Assembly (NCBI GenBank): GCA_041687095.1
Contig: JAWLCQ010000006.1
Coordinates: forward strand, 8,415 to 72,414
Length of the DNA stretch: 64,000 nucleotides
Direction of reading: 5' to 3'
Source: JAWLCQ01 sp041687095
GTDB taxonomy: Bacteria; Planctomycetota; Phycisphaerae; SM23-33
A model generated the notes under the pieces. It ran no database searches. It was not told the DNA's origin and worked only from the letters and a program-made list of their open reading frames with translations. Positions 42,001-48,077 of this stretch are shown here, piece after piece; positions within the stretch are counted from its first letter, which is position 1; each line of letters starts with the position of its first letter. The translations under genes were made by a program, and so were the position numbers.

Positions 42001-43840
42001 TCTTGCGGTGCTTGGCGGCGTCCCAGCTCTCGTGGGCCTCGACGCACAGGACCAGCAGCGGGTCGGAGCCCTTGGCGGTCTTGGCGAAGGCCTGCAGGGC
42101 CTCGAAGTCCTTCGTGCCCCCGAAGTTCTTGCGGTCGCCGTTGAGTTCGTTCAGCAGATCCTTCATGGCCTTCGACAGCCCGGCCTTGGCGATGGCGTCC
42201 TTCAGGAGGCCCAGGCGAACGGGCATGTCGAGCAGCGGGGAGTACATGAAGTCGGAGCGGAGCCTGTTGCGGTCGAAGCTGTCGGGGTAGCAGGTCAGGT
42301 AGTCGCGGGCGGTGGCGAGGAGGGGTTCCCCGAGCTTCTTGGCGAGGGGAGCGAAGGCGGCCTCGGCGGCTTTGAGTTCGGCCCCGGCGCCCTGCAGGGC
42401 CTTCTGGGCCTCGGCGAGGGCGTTCTTCTCCTTGTCCCCGGCCTTATCGCTCTTGGCGGCCTTCTGGGCGGTGTCGAAGCGGGCCTGGGCGTTGTCGGCC
42501 TTGGTGCGGGCGTCGGCGACGGCCTTGTAGGCGTCCTGGGCGAGGCGGTTGTACCAGTCCATGACGGCGACGCGGTAGCTCAGGACGGTCCCGAAGTGCT
42601 GGCCCTTGCTGACGGCGGCGAGCTGCTTGTCGAGTTCCTTGCCCTCGGTGAGCTGCACCCAGTCGCGGAGGTCGTCGGTGCTCATCGCGTCGGGGTGCCT
42701 GGCGAGGAAGGCGATGCGGACGGGGGCGTCCTTGAGGTACGCCGTCTGGATGCTGCGCAGGCGGGGCTGCAGGGTGCGGGGGCTGTCGGCGTATTTGGCC
42801 TTGAGGGCGTCGAACTTCTTCTGGATGTCCGCGTCGCTGACCAGTTCCTGGCCCTCGACGTGGAAGACCGGGGCGTTTTCGGTGATGACGGAGACGAAGC
42901 GGTAGTAGTCCCCGCGGTCTTTGGAGTCGGCGTAGAGCTTCTCGTGGGCGAGGAACTTCTTGGCCAGGTCGAGCTTGGCGGCATCGGGGGCGACGTCCTT
43001 GAGCAGCGCGAACTGCCCGACGAGGTAGTCCGGGAGCGGAGCGGCGGCGACCTGCTGGATCTCCAGCAGCAGCGCGATCAGCTCGGGCTTGGGCAGGGTG
43101 TCGTCGGCGGCTTGGTAGACGCGCCACAGGGCCTCGTAGTCGGAGGGGCGGCCCTTGGCCATGACGCGGAGGGTGGCGACGTAGCGTTCCTCGGGGGAGC
43201 GGCCGAGGGCGGCGGTTCCGGCGGCGTCGGCGAGGCGGCGGTGCACGTGGTGGACGCGTGCGGGGGCGGGGAACGTCTCGATGAGGAGGGCGGCGACGCG
43301 GCGGGACTGGTCGCCCCCGAGCCCGTCGAGCAGGCGGTCGAGGGTGGCGGTTCCGAGGGACCAGGCGGCATCGGTGGGCCCGTAGAGGGCGATGTACTTC
43401 TGGAGGACGTCGGGATGGGCCCCCTCGCGCAGCAGGTAGTGCATGGCCTGGCGGAGTTCGGGCGTCGCCTTGGGCTGGTTCTGGACGTAGTAGAGGTACT
43501 TGCCCAGGGCGTCGCGGTACTCGGCGGCTTGGGCGGCGAGGGTGGCGGCCTGGTACACCAGGGCCAGGTCCTTCCCGCCGGCGGCATCGAGGAGGGCGTT
43601 GGCCCGCTGGTAGGCGGTGACGTAGCGCCCATCGGCGACGGCGGCCTGGAGGGAAAGCTCCAGGGCCTCCTTCGGGGGGGCCTTCTGGGTCAGCAGCTTG
43701 TCCAGGGCCGCGTCGACCTGGCCGAACTTCTTCTCCTGGATCAGTTTCTGTGCATCCTCGATGGGCCCGCCGAATACGGCATCAGACGCCCACGCACCCA
43801 GGAGCAGCATCGCCAGACAGGCAGTTGCGAACTTTCTCAT
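36005..43840 (-). CDS. Giant exported TPR and beta-repeat protein (2611 aa)
   Basis: ATG 43840 follows an AAAGGTGAG site, and a signal peptide MRKFATACLAMLLLGAWASD is seen. Residues to about 1260 are helical, with irregular TPR-like repeats and a coiled coil rich in Ala/Lys (about 440-490). From about 1265 to 2340 lie several beta-type units with the pattern DPDRDVS / DYDLDLTDERD / DPDSDVSDARD, then TxxHSGVFTG-like and GDTITVTYVDE-like strands. The last 265 residues are clear TPRs (ASRALFLSGQCFYKMNDFKT). Units of this beta pattern are known from large bacterial and archaeal surface proteins. It heads the ExbBD operon; a scaffold or force-transmitting role is inferred. Confidence 0.85.
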   Translation of the reverse strand: MRKFATACLAMLLLGAWASDAVFGGPIEDAQKLIQEKKFGQVDAALDKLLTQKAPPKEALELSLQAAVADGRYVTAYQRANALLDAAGGKDLALVYQAATLAAQAAEYRDALGKYLYYVQNQPKATPELRQAMHYLLREGAHPDVLQKYIALYGPTDAAWSLGTATLDRLLDGLGGDQSRRVAALLIETFPAPARVHHVHRRLADAAGTAALGRSPEERYVATLRVMAKGRPSDYEALWRVYQAADDTLPKPELIALLLEIQQVAAAPLPDYLVGQFALLKDVAPDAAKLDLAKKFLAHEKLYADSKDRGDYYRFVSVITENAPVFHVEGQELVSDADIQKKFDALKAKYADSPRTLQPRLRSIQTAYLKDAPVRIAFLARHPDAMSTDDLRDWVQLTEGKELDKQLAAVSKGQHFGTVLSYRVAVMDWYNRLAQDAYKAVADARTKADNAQARFDTAQKAAKSDKAGDKEKNALAEAQKALQGAGAELKAAEAAFAPLAKKLGEPLLATARDYLTCYPDSFDRNRLRSDFMYSPLLDMPVRLGLLKDAIAKAGLSKAMKDLLNELNGDRKNFGGTKDFEALQAFAKTAKGSDPLLVLCVEAHESWDAAKHRKKAPEDVAKILAQAKGTLFAGDGPKDAPEWVLYRIYSRHRGVMWNDRDGFYAMAETWAPRMGLGADWEGTARRVRELGNSGLLYTLAKHYVQQVQAAKSAGDERVWQELASARNPKEDPQSVFAPVYDRMGWERALAYLYNQASNDRDNQQKWADEIGVLMGTKGFAFSSSAGAYSWLSNLYNLAASDRKLSPKSAEAIWAFYLADADRTKDYSVWSEGLVYGMLRRSGHGEAAQKFYEAYLGNLVSKRPARAQIESCSVIAYHDGPAREAAGQYESGKRNHMLFQLLPPLLEQVAQEGFAGVTLHQQLFDTARWYATTGDEGWKGMNAQGMQLCRTLAEALAAGASYSGAPHHRVYALEVAAADAARQADWASLATLIPSYARHLPDHGDWDYNLRSRIEPLCSTLEQARASEMAFAFITALDRMHAVPDKARKQMAVVKSRAARAITGLIAVRTDDPTYDLHMAAQALSFGNEVRAWELTEAKIGMLPKAWESLDPDYVAWCIEQLAAQKRLKEALDLAMTVLLREQDLPDELAARLLLAKGNIYRAMENFQAAKLEYQSLRSNPRYSKTQAGQRALYSMIDLFVTMADYGAADEILERLVDHEDVRVQAEAYYLYAKMSFLQEEYKEAYEYVRKVFDRVPDHVEAAFLEGELHLRLPGGLQHTEVRIGQARLRTILVPGRVLTMKLRDTNLAIARGGAAVPVVVRTSVGKDEEHVKLLPSSADKYEFTASITTSLGQPAPGNMNLEILGEDVISYRIDPEYQKANEINYPPKNLEVKADGSLAVSSGEILSREEQEQRALERKMAAAQAQETSRRFDVLRSGTTVRPGSPVYVQVLDPDRDVSMGKDKVTVRIATSSGDVIESFELTETEPHSAMFRAQVPTGIPLPKASASDTAEGLDPSVLINSTRKESWSSLSDGKKPKSIEVDTMSSHEMQQVSIKMTSPGQVRSVALLGMLAGDYEELAAFPERSEQQKGGLTVASAYNVNAGSVDDMRKQIALRGGKARWQEAAAFDRSATDYKDRQGWMVSQMSGVFWLPEDQAVEFKFVQPLSPHNWQHAFLLIDGQMYLGGNMTKDTIGWTRRVFLAKGAHRLEVLVADQHAKSQAVVGYMKDDGTFAPLPAEWFSVAANPGLAEYLKPKGKITMTDDGFTAVLAEPTRLRKVQWVFEDFTGNAVEASEIAILDSHGRPVVPVEKDFTAGRTNDSLEIAPGDTITVTYVDEKRVSVGSPELTSTLKASYYNGEIELAYEDIDERTKQSIFHPAKRFRVGDQLMIRVVDYDLDLTDERDVVEIEVTTGSGERLVLKALETGQHGQHNHAGTFMAVLRTGEQTGGDQIKVRQDDIIKVAYLDKENTAPGVPIQREYEVMEAGQATPRPLVYRTSVTQEKDTSDEAARKAERIKQKLALPEDPVVFKDVVIATHPEYSPQGKSAAPAPQPAGTPEDPIRCSVIAPILFEVNYPTLALHAGSHWAATAVAQSELDAAREENREARIVAVPLSIGTADGLARAKGYDVRVQSHFRADAESMLSAGTFAGVIRLQMGSPGDEVDDVIVTTDGLVPRTEDELKKIATLVVCGSDVVHVTVEDAITKERHTRSIRLLSDGRLELLDPSYTIVKNAIHLGEKFFVQVTDPDSDVSDARDELTVVARSGVGDQLTLTLSETLPHSGVFTGSFEPVYVGEKKERLDPKDDVLSVGFGDQVTFTYVDRISLASDAERTVEGTGSIFFGANAEVAVFTKLFTDPEMAVKTRFLMAEALFEVAKEHRKLGKEDLASEELAQGKRILEEALADYPNTTLASQGEYLLANLAQELANFDEAIARYANVITTWGASEYASRSQLQKAICYESLENYDAACEEYVKLTYIYPESPLVANAVVRLGNYYYKRGRYDTAGEVFFKFQDRNPQHKLASRALFLSGQCFYKMNDFKTAAERFALLVETYPDDREIRPEAMYWLGESYFNARNYQFAYQSFKKLTWDYPEDKWAKIARGRLTERAFSEME

Positions 43841-44138
43841 GACTCGCTCACCTTTTCTCGTTCCGGACCGTCCGTTTTACTTGGATCGGGAGAGTCTTCC
43901 AGTATGGCACAAACCCGCCCGCGTTCGTGCGGGCATTTGCCTTCCGTTGTCCTTAGGTTCAACCGCAAGCACCCGCCAGGGTTCCGAACCCAGGGAACCG
44001 CTTCTCCAAGTCCCGGGCTCCCCGGTCCCGGCCCCACAGGGCCGCACCGGACGCAACGGGACCAACACGTCCCCCTATGAACCCCGCGGGCTGGACAAGG
44101 TTGCGTGAATTCCCGAGGCGCCTTTCCCCGCATGGGGT
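43841..44138. other. Divergent intergenic region with a small hairpin
   Basis: No gene is seen. GCCCGC (43917-43922) and GCGGGC (43929-43934) form a hairpin. CATACT on the minus strand at 43906-43901 could be a weak -10 box for the giant operon, leaving about 55 bases of leader, but no -35 box fits. Confidence 0.35.
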
Positions 44139-44167
44139 TTGACATCCGCATCCCAAACGGGTACCAA
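44139..44167 (+). promoter_or_regulatory. Possible promoter of the aldo/keto reductase gene
   Basis: A perfect TTGACA (44139-44144) is followed after 17 bases by TACCAA (44162-44167), which matches the -10 consensus at only three positions. The start codon is 44 bases further on. Confidence 0.45.
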
Positions 44168-44210
44168 CCCTTCGACACACTCCGCAGATGGACCGAAAGG
44201 AACCGCAGAC

Positions 44211-45182
44211 ATGGCCGACTCCCGCATCCCCACCACACGCATCGCCCCCTCCCCCCGCCCGCACGGCGTCCTGGCCTTGGGCTGCTGGCAGTTCGGGGCC
44301 GACTACTGGGCCCACCAGTCCGACCCCGACTCCCTCGCCGCCATGGCCGCCGCCCTCGATGCGGGCATGAACCACTTCGACACCGCCGAAGGGTACGGCC
44401 GCGAGGCGCACTCGGAGAAGCTCGTCGGGCAGTTCCTCCAGGGCAAGCGTGATCGTGTGTTCCTGGCGACCAAGCTGTTCCCCAACGAACTCGACCCCGC
44501 CGCCACCCTCCGCAAGGTCGACGCCTCCCGCCAGCGCCTGGGCGTGGACGTGGTGGACCTGTTCTACATCCATTGGCCGCGGCAGGGGCAGGACATCCGC
44601 CCCGTCATGGAGGGCCTGGAGACCGCCCGCCAACAGGGCAAGATCCACGCCATCGGGGTCAGCAACTTCTCCGTCGCCGACATGGAGCAGGCCTCCGAGG
44701 CCGGGCGCATCGACGCCCACCAGCTCTGCTACAACCTCTTCTGGCGGGTCCACGAGACGGACGTCATCCCCTGGTGCAACGCCCACAACATCGCCGTCGT
44801 CACCTACAGCTCCATCGCCCAGGGCGTCCTCACCGGCAAGTTCCCCCGCGAGGTCTCCTTCCCCGAGGGCGACGGGCGGAAGAAGATCGCCTACTTCCGC
44901 GAGGGCGTCTGGCCGCACGTGCATGCGGGCGTCGAGCAGCTCAAGGCCCTCGCCACCGAACTGAACCGCCCCCTGGTGGACCTGGCCATCCGCTGGGTCG
45001 TCCAGCGCCCGGACATCGACGAGGTCATCGTCGGATCCCGCAACGCCGGGCAGGTGGCGGCCAACGCCGCCGCCTTCGACGGCGAAATCCCTCAGAGCGC
45101 TCTGGACCGGATGACCGCCATCAGCGACGATGTCATCCGGCGCCTCCCGCAGGACGACAACCTGTGGGGGTTCCATCCGTAG
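44211..45182 (+). CDS. Aldo/keto reductase
   Basis: The 323-residue product is an NAD(P)H-dependent TIM-barrel oxidoreductase of the AKR superfamily. The catalytic tetrad is readable: D57 and Y62 in NHFDTAEGYGR, K88 in LATKLF, and H121 in FYIHWPRQ. The GVSNFSVADMEQ strand and the C-terminal cofactor loop VIVGSRNAGQVAANA match the YajO/Tas-like group. ATG 44211 has an AAAGGAA site; an in-frame ATG 24 codons earlier lacks one. It is transcribed alone or with the GH65 gene 360 bases downstream. The substrate cannot be told. Confidence 0.92.
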   Translation: MADSRIPTTRIAPSPRPHGVLALGCWQFGADYWAHQSDPDSLAAMAAALDAGMNHFDTAEGYGREAHSEKLVGQFLQGKRDRVFLATKLFPNELDPAATLRKVDASRQRLGVDVVDLFYIHWPRQGQDIRPVMEGLETARQQGKIHAIGVSNFSVADMEQASEAGRIDAHQLCYNLFWRVHETDVIPWCNAHNIAVVTYSSIAQGVLTGKFPREVSFPEGDGRKKIAYFREGVWPHVHAGVEQLKALATELNRPLVDLAIRWVVQRPDIDEVIVGSRNAGQVAANAAAFDGEIPQSALDRMTAISDDVIRRLPQDDNLWGFHP

Positions 45183-45187
45183 GCCGC

Positions 45188-45221
45188 TTTCACGCCTTCG
45201 CAAACAGCGGCGAAGGCGTGA
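45188..45221. repeat. 13-bp perfect hairpin behind the aldo/keto reductase
   Basis: TTCACGCCTTCGC (45188-45200) pairs with GCGAAGGCGTGAA (45209-45221) five bases after the stop codon. No T-run follows, so it may be a repeat used as a terminator. Confidence 0.55.
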
Positions 45222-45247
45222 AGAGTGAGACTGCGTCGCAAGTGCTG

Positions 45248-45432
45248 TGGAGTGCGGTGCTTCAGCACCGCTTTGCACCCACGCGCATGTGTCCTGTGGA
45301 AGATTCCTCCGCACACCGAGCTTTGAAAACCTGTCAACGGCAGAGCCCCTGTCCATGAGACCGTTCAGCAGAGTCGGGCGTTCGCACTTGATCGACGTCC
45401 AGCGGAAAGCGGTGCTGAAGCACCGCACTCCA
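45248..45432. repeat. 27-bp perfect inverted repeat, each arm itself a palindrome
   Basis: Arms 45248-45274 and 45406-45432 are exact inverse copies. Each contains GCGGTGCTTCAGCACCGC, which can fold on itself, so two small hairpins or one large cruciform are possible. The 131-base centre shows no gene. A TATACT at 45477-45482 between the element and the GH65 start could be a -10 box. Confidence 0.75.
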
Positions 45433-45542
45433 TAGGGATTGCCTCCAAGTCCCGCGCACGCGCACGCAAAGCACGGTATACTGCTCTCCCCCTCCGGCGG
45501 CGATGTCCCCCCGCCCGAGGGGCAATCGATAAGGAGACGCAC

Positions 45543-47774
45543 GTGAGCAACGAGTTCGTTACGCCTTCCTCGAAGGACTGGCTGCTGGTCGAGGACGCCT
45601 TCGACAAGGACGCCGCCGCGAAGTTCGAGACCCTCTTCACGCTCGCCAACGGCTACGCGGGCCTGCGCGGATCCGCCGAGGTCACGCCCGATCTGGGCGA
45701 TGCGGGCTACTTCGTCGCGGGCGTGTTCGGCAACACGGGGGGGTTCGGCCATGAGATCGTGAACCTGCCGACCTGGGCGGGCGTGTCGGGCAACATGGAC
45801 GGGTTCGACTACGACCTCCACAAGGGCGCCGTCCTCGCCTACCGCCGCACGCTCGACATGCGCCAGGGCCTCCTGTTCACGTCCATCGACTACCGCGACG
45901 GCGCCAAGCACACCACCCGCTGGGAATCCGCCCGCCTGGTGCACAAGACGCGCAAGCACCTCGCCCTCCTGTGGGGCCGCGTCACGCCCCTGGACTTCTC
46001 CGGGCGGCTGACCGTGTCGCAGGCCATCGACGCCCACTCCGTCAAGTACGCCTCCTCCTCGCACCGCAGCCACTGGGGCGAGCTGCGCCCGCTGGACCTG
46101 GGCGAGGCGGGGATCGCCATGGACCTCACCCTCGCCAAGACCGGCATCCGCGTGGTCGAGCTGTCGCAGCTCCGCGTCGCCGGGGCGCAGAAGCGGTCCG
46201 TCACGCTCGACGACGACCGCGTCCGCGAGTCGTTCGTCTGCGACATGAAGCAGGGCCAGCCCGTCACCTGGGAGAAGCGGTTCGCCTGCGTCACCTCCCG
46301 CGACGCCGCCGACCCCCTCGCCGCCGCCCGCGAGGAACTGGCGAGCACGGGCAAGAAGACCATCGTCGCCCTGTGCAAGGAGCACACCAAGGCGTGGGAG
46401 AAGGTCTGGGACGTCTCGGACGTCGTCATCGAGGGCGACGCTCGCGCCCAGCAGGCCATCCGCTTCAACACCTTCCATCTCGCCTCCCTCGCCGCCCCCG
46501 AGGACGAGCACGTTTCCATCGGCGCCAAGGGCCTGCACGGAACGGGCTACCGCGGGTGCGTGTTCTGGGACACCGAGACCTACATGGTCCCCTTCTTCAC
46601 CTTCACCGACCCCGCCTCCGCCCGCGCGCTGCTGATGTACCGCTACCACCTGCTCCCCGACGCCATCGAGAACGCCAGGGCCTCCGGGCTCGCGGGCGCC
46701 CGCATTCCGTGGAACGCCACCCTCACCGCCCGCGAGGGCATGGGCTTCGGGTGGCAGGACCACCAGACGGGCGACTTGGCGTACGCGGTCGACCAGTACA
46801 TCACCGCGACGGGGGACCGCGAGTTCTACCTCGGCCGCCAGGGCCCCGCCGGGGCCTTCGCCGCCCCCGGGGCGGAGATGATCATCGAAACCGCCCGCTT
46901 CTGGGCGACGCGGGGCGAGTACGACGAGAGCGGCCGCTACAACATCCGCCGCATCTGCGGGCCCGACGAGATCCACGGCGGGATCAACAACAACACCTAC
47001 ACCAACTACCTCGCCGCCTGGAACCTCCGCCGCGCCGTGACCGCGATGTCCGACGCCCGCTCCGCCGGCGTCGCCGACCAGCTCGCCGCGAAACTCCACG
47101 TCACCGACGAGGAAGTCGCCCGCTGGGCGAAGATCGCCGACGACATGGTCCTGCCCTACAGCGAGCAGCGCGGCTTCCACGAGCAGTTCGAGGGCTTCTT
47201 CCAGCTCGCCGAGCCCGTCATCGACCCCCACCGCACGCAGAACGAGTACACCGGGCCCGTCCTGCACTCCTACCGCCCCACCCAGGGCGCCAAGCAGGCG
47301 GACACGGTCCTCATGTACTACCTCTGGCCCCACGCGTTCGACGACAAGACCCGCCGCACCGCGTACAAGTACTACGAGCCCCGCTGCACGCACTGCTCGT
47401 CGCTCTCCCGCGGCGCCCACGCCGTCCTCGCCGCGCAGATCGGCCTGACGGGCGAGGCCTACCGCCTCTGGCTGCGCGGGGCGGAGCTGGACTACGGCGA
47501 GTTCGCCGAGTGCGACAGCGGGATCCACGCGGCGTCGCTGGGCGGGGCGTGGCAGGGCGTGATCATGGGCTTCGCGGGCTTCACGATCCGCGACGGGCTC
47601 CCCAGCTTCACCCCCCACCTGCCCGCGAAGTGGAAGAGCCTCCGCTTCACCGTCCGCTGGGGCAAGACGCTCCTGGACGTCTCCGCGACCCCCAAGCAGG
47701 TCACCGTCCGTCCGCGCAAGGGCAGCGTACAGGCGTACGTGGACGGGGAGATGAAGAAACTCAGCGCGAAGTAG
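45543..47774 (+). CDS. GH65-family glycoside phosphorylase or hydrolase
   Basis: GTG 45543 follows AAGGAGAC. The 743-residue protein has the GH65 plan: an N-terminal beta-sandwich (LFTLANGYAGLRGSAE), the (alpha/alpha)6 barrel with FWDTETYMVPFFTFTDP, GFGWQDHQTGDLAYAVDQY and the catalytic region RRICGPDEIHGGINNNTYTN with the likely proton-donor Glu at 476, then KQADTVLMYYLWP and a C-terminal beta domain. GH65 enzymes mostly phosphorolyse alpha-linked disaccharides such as maltose, kojibiose or trehalose. The exact substrate is not decidable here. No sugar transporter or beta-phosphoglucomutase gene is adjacent. Confidence 0.92.
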   Translation: MSNEFVTPSSKDWLLVEDAFDKDAAAKFETLFTLANGYAGLRGSAEVTPDLGDAGYFVAGVFGNTGGFGHEIVNLPTWAGVSGNMDGFDYDLHKGAVLAYRRTLDMRQGLLFTSIDYRDGAKHTTRWESARLVHKTRKHLALLWGRVTPLDFSGRLTVSQAIDAHSVKYASSSHRSHWGELRPLDLGEAGIAMDLTLAKTGIRVVELSQLRVAGAQKRSVTLDDDRVRESFVCDMKQGQPVTWEKRFACVTSRDAADPLAAAREELASTGKKTIVALCKEHTKAWEKVWDVSDVVIEGDARAQQAIRFNTFHLASLAAPEDEHVSIGAKGLHGTGYRGCVFWDTETYMVPFFTFTDPASARALLMYRYHLLPDAIENARASGLAGARIPWNATLTAREGMGFGWQDHQTGDLAYAVDQYITATGDREFYLGRQGPAGAFAAPGAEMIIETARFWATRGEYDESGRYNIRRICGPDEIHGGINNNTYTNYLAAWNLRRAVTAMSDARSAGVADQLAAKLHVTDEEVARWAKIADDMVLPYSEQRGFHEQFEGFFQLAEPVIDPHRTQNEYTGPVLHSYRPTQGAKQADTVLMYYLWPHAFDDKTRRTAYKYYEPRCTHCSSLSRGAHAVLAAQIGLTGEAYRLWLRGAELDYGEFAECDSGIHAASLGGAWQGVIMGFAGFTIRDGLPSFTPHLPAKWKSLRFTVRWGKTLLDVSATPKQVTVRPRKGSVQAYVDGEMKKLSAK

Positions 47775-47841
47775 CGGAGCACAGAACGAGTCCCGATCCC
47801 TGACGCCCTCCGACTGCCCTGGGGAGGTGGCCCGGTATGAC

Positions 47842-47862
47842 CCGCAGAGACCTGCGGTTTTT
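47842..47862 (+). terminator. Factor-independent terminator of the GH65 gene
   Basis: CCGCAG (47842-47847), loop AGAC, CTGCGG (47852-47857) and then five T residues form a compact terminator 68 bases after the stop codon. It is the most classical terminator in the window. Confidence 0.7.
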
Positions 47863-47870
47863 CCGGGTCA

Positions 47871-48014
47871 CCCCCCCGACGCAGTCGGGGGGCGTTGTCT
47901 TGCGCGGGTTTGCGGGAGACGAGACGCGTTTTCCGTTTAGCGGCGGTCGGTACGACCGCCCCGGGCGCTGCAGGATCTCCCGACCGGAGGCGGGCGTTCC
48001 GCCCGCCGCTAAAC
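47871..48014. repeat. Hairpin and GTTTAGCGGCGG inverted repeat
   Basis: CCCCCGAC/GTCGGGGG around 47873-47891 forms a hairpin. GTTTAGCGGCGG (47935-47946) is repeated inverted at 48003-48014, and each arm continues into its own small hairpin (GGCGGTCG/CGACCGCC and GGCGGGCG/CGCCCGCC). No gene lies in 47775-48075. Confidence 0.6.
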
Positions 48015-48034
48015 ACAGAGACCAAAGAAGTTGA

Positions 48035-48077
48035 CTGCTGATCGCTGATTGCTGAACGCTGATCGCTGATCGCTGCT
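48035..48077 (+). repeat. Tandem GCTGATC heptamers running into the ftsK stop codon
   Basis: About six degenerate units of seven bases (GCTGATC, GCTGATT, GCTGAAC) end at the stop codon of ftsK (48076-48078). They may be a slippage-prone tract. Confidence 0.65.

Noticed and set aside
35993..44080. A very long plus-strand open frame opposite the giant TPR gene
   Set aside because: It is antisense to a protein with signal peptide, TPR repeats and a ribosome site. Its translation is low-complexity Leu/Val/Gly/Arg sequence, the usual shadow in high-GC DNA.
43959..47618. A 1200-codon minus-strand frame opposite the aldo/keto reductase and GH65 genes
   Set aside because: Both plus-strand genes have intact catalytic motifs; the antisense translation matches nothing and is compositionally biased.
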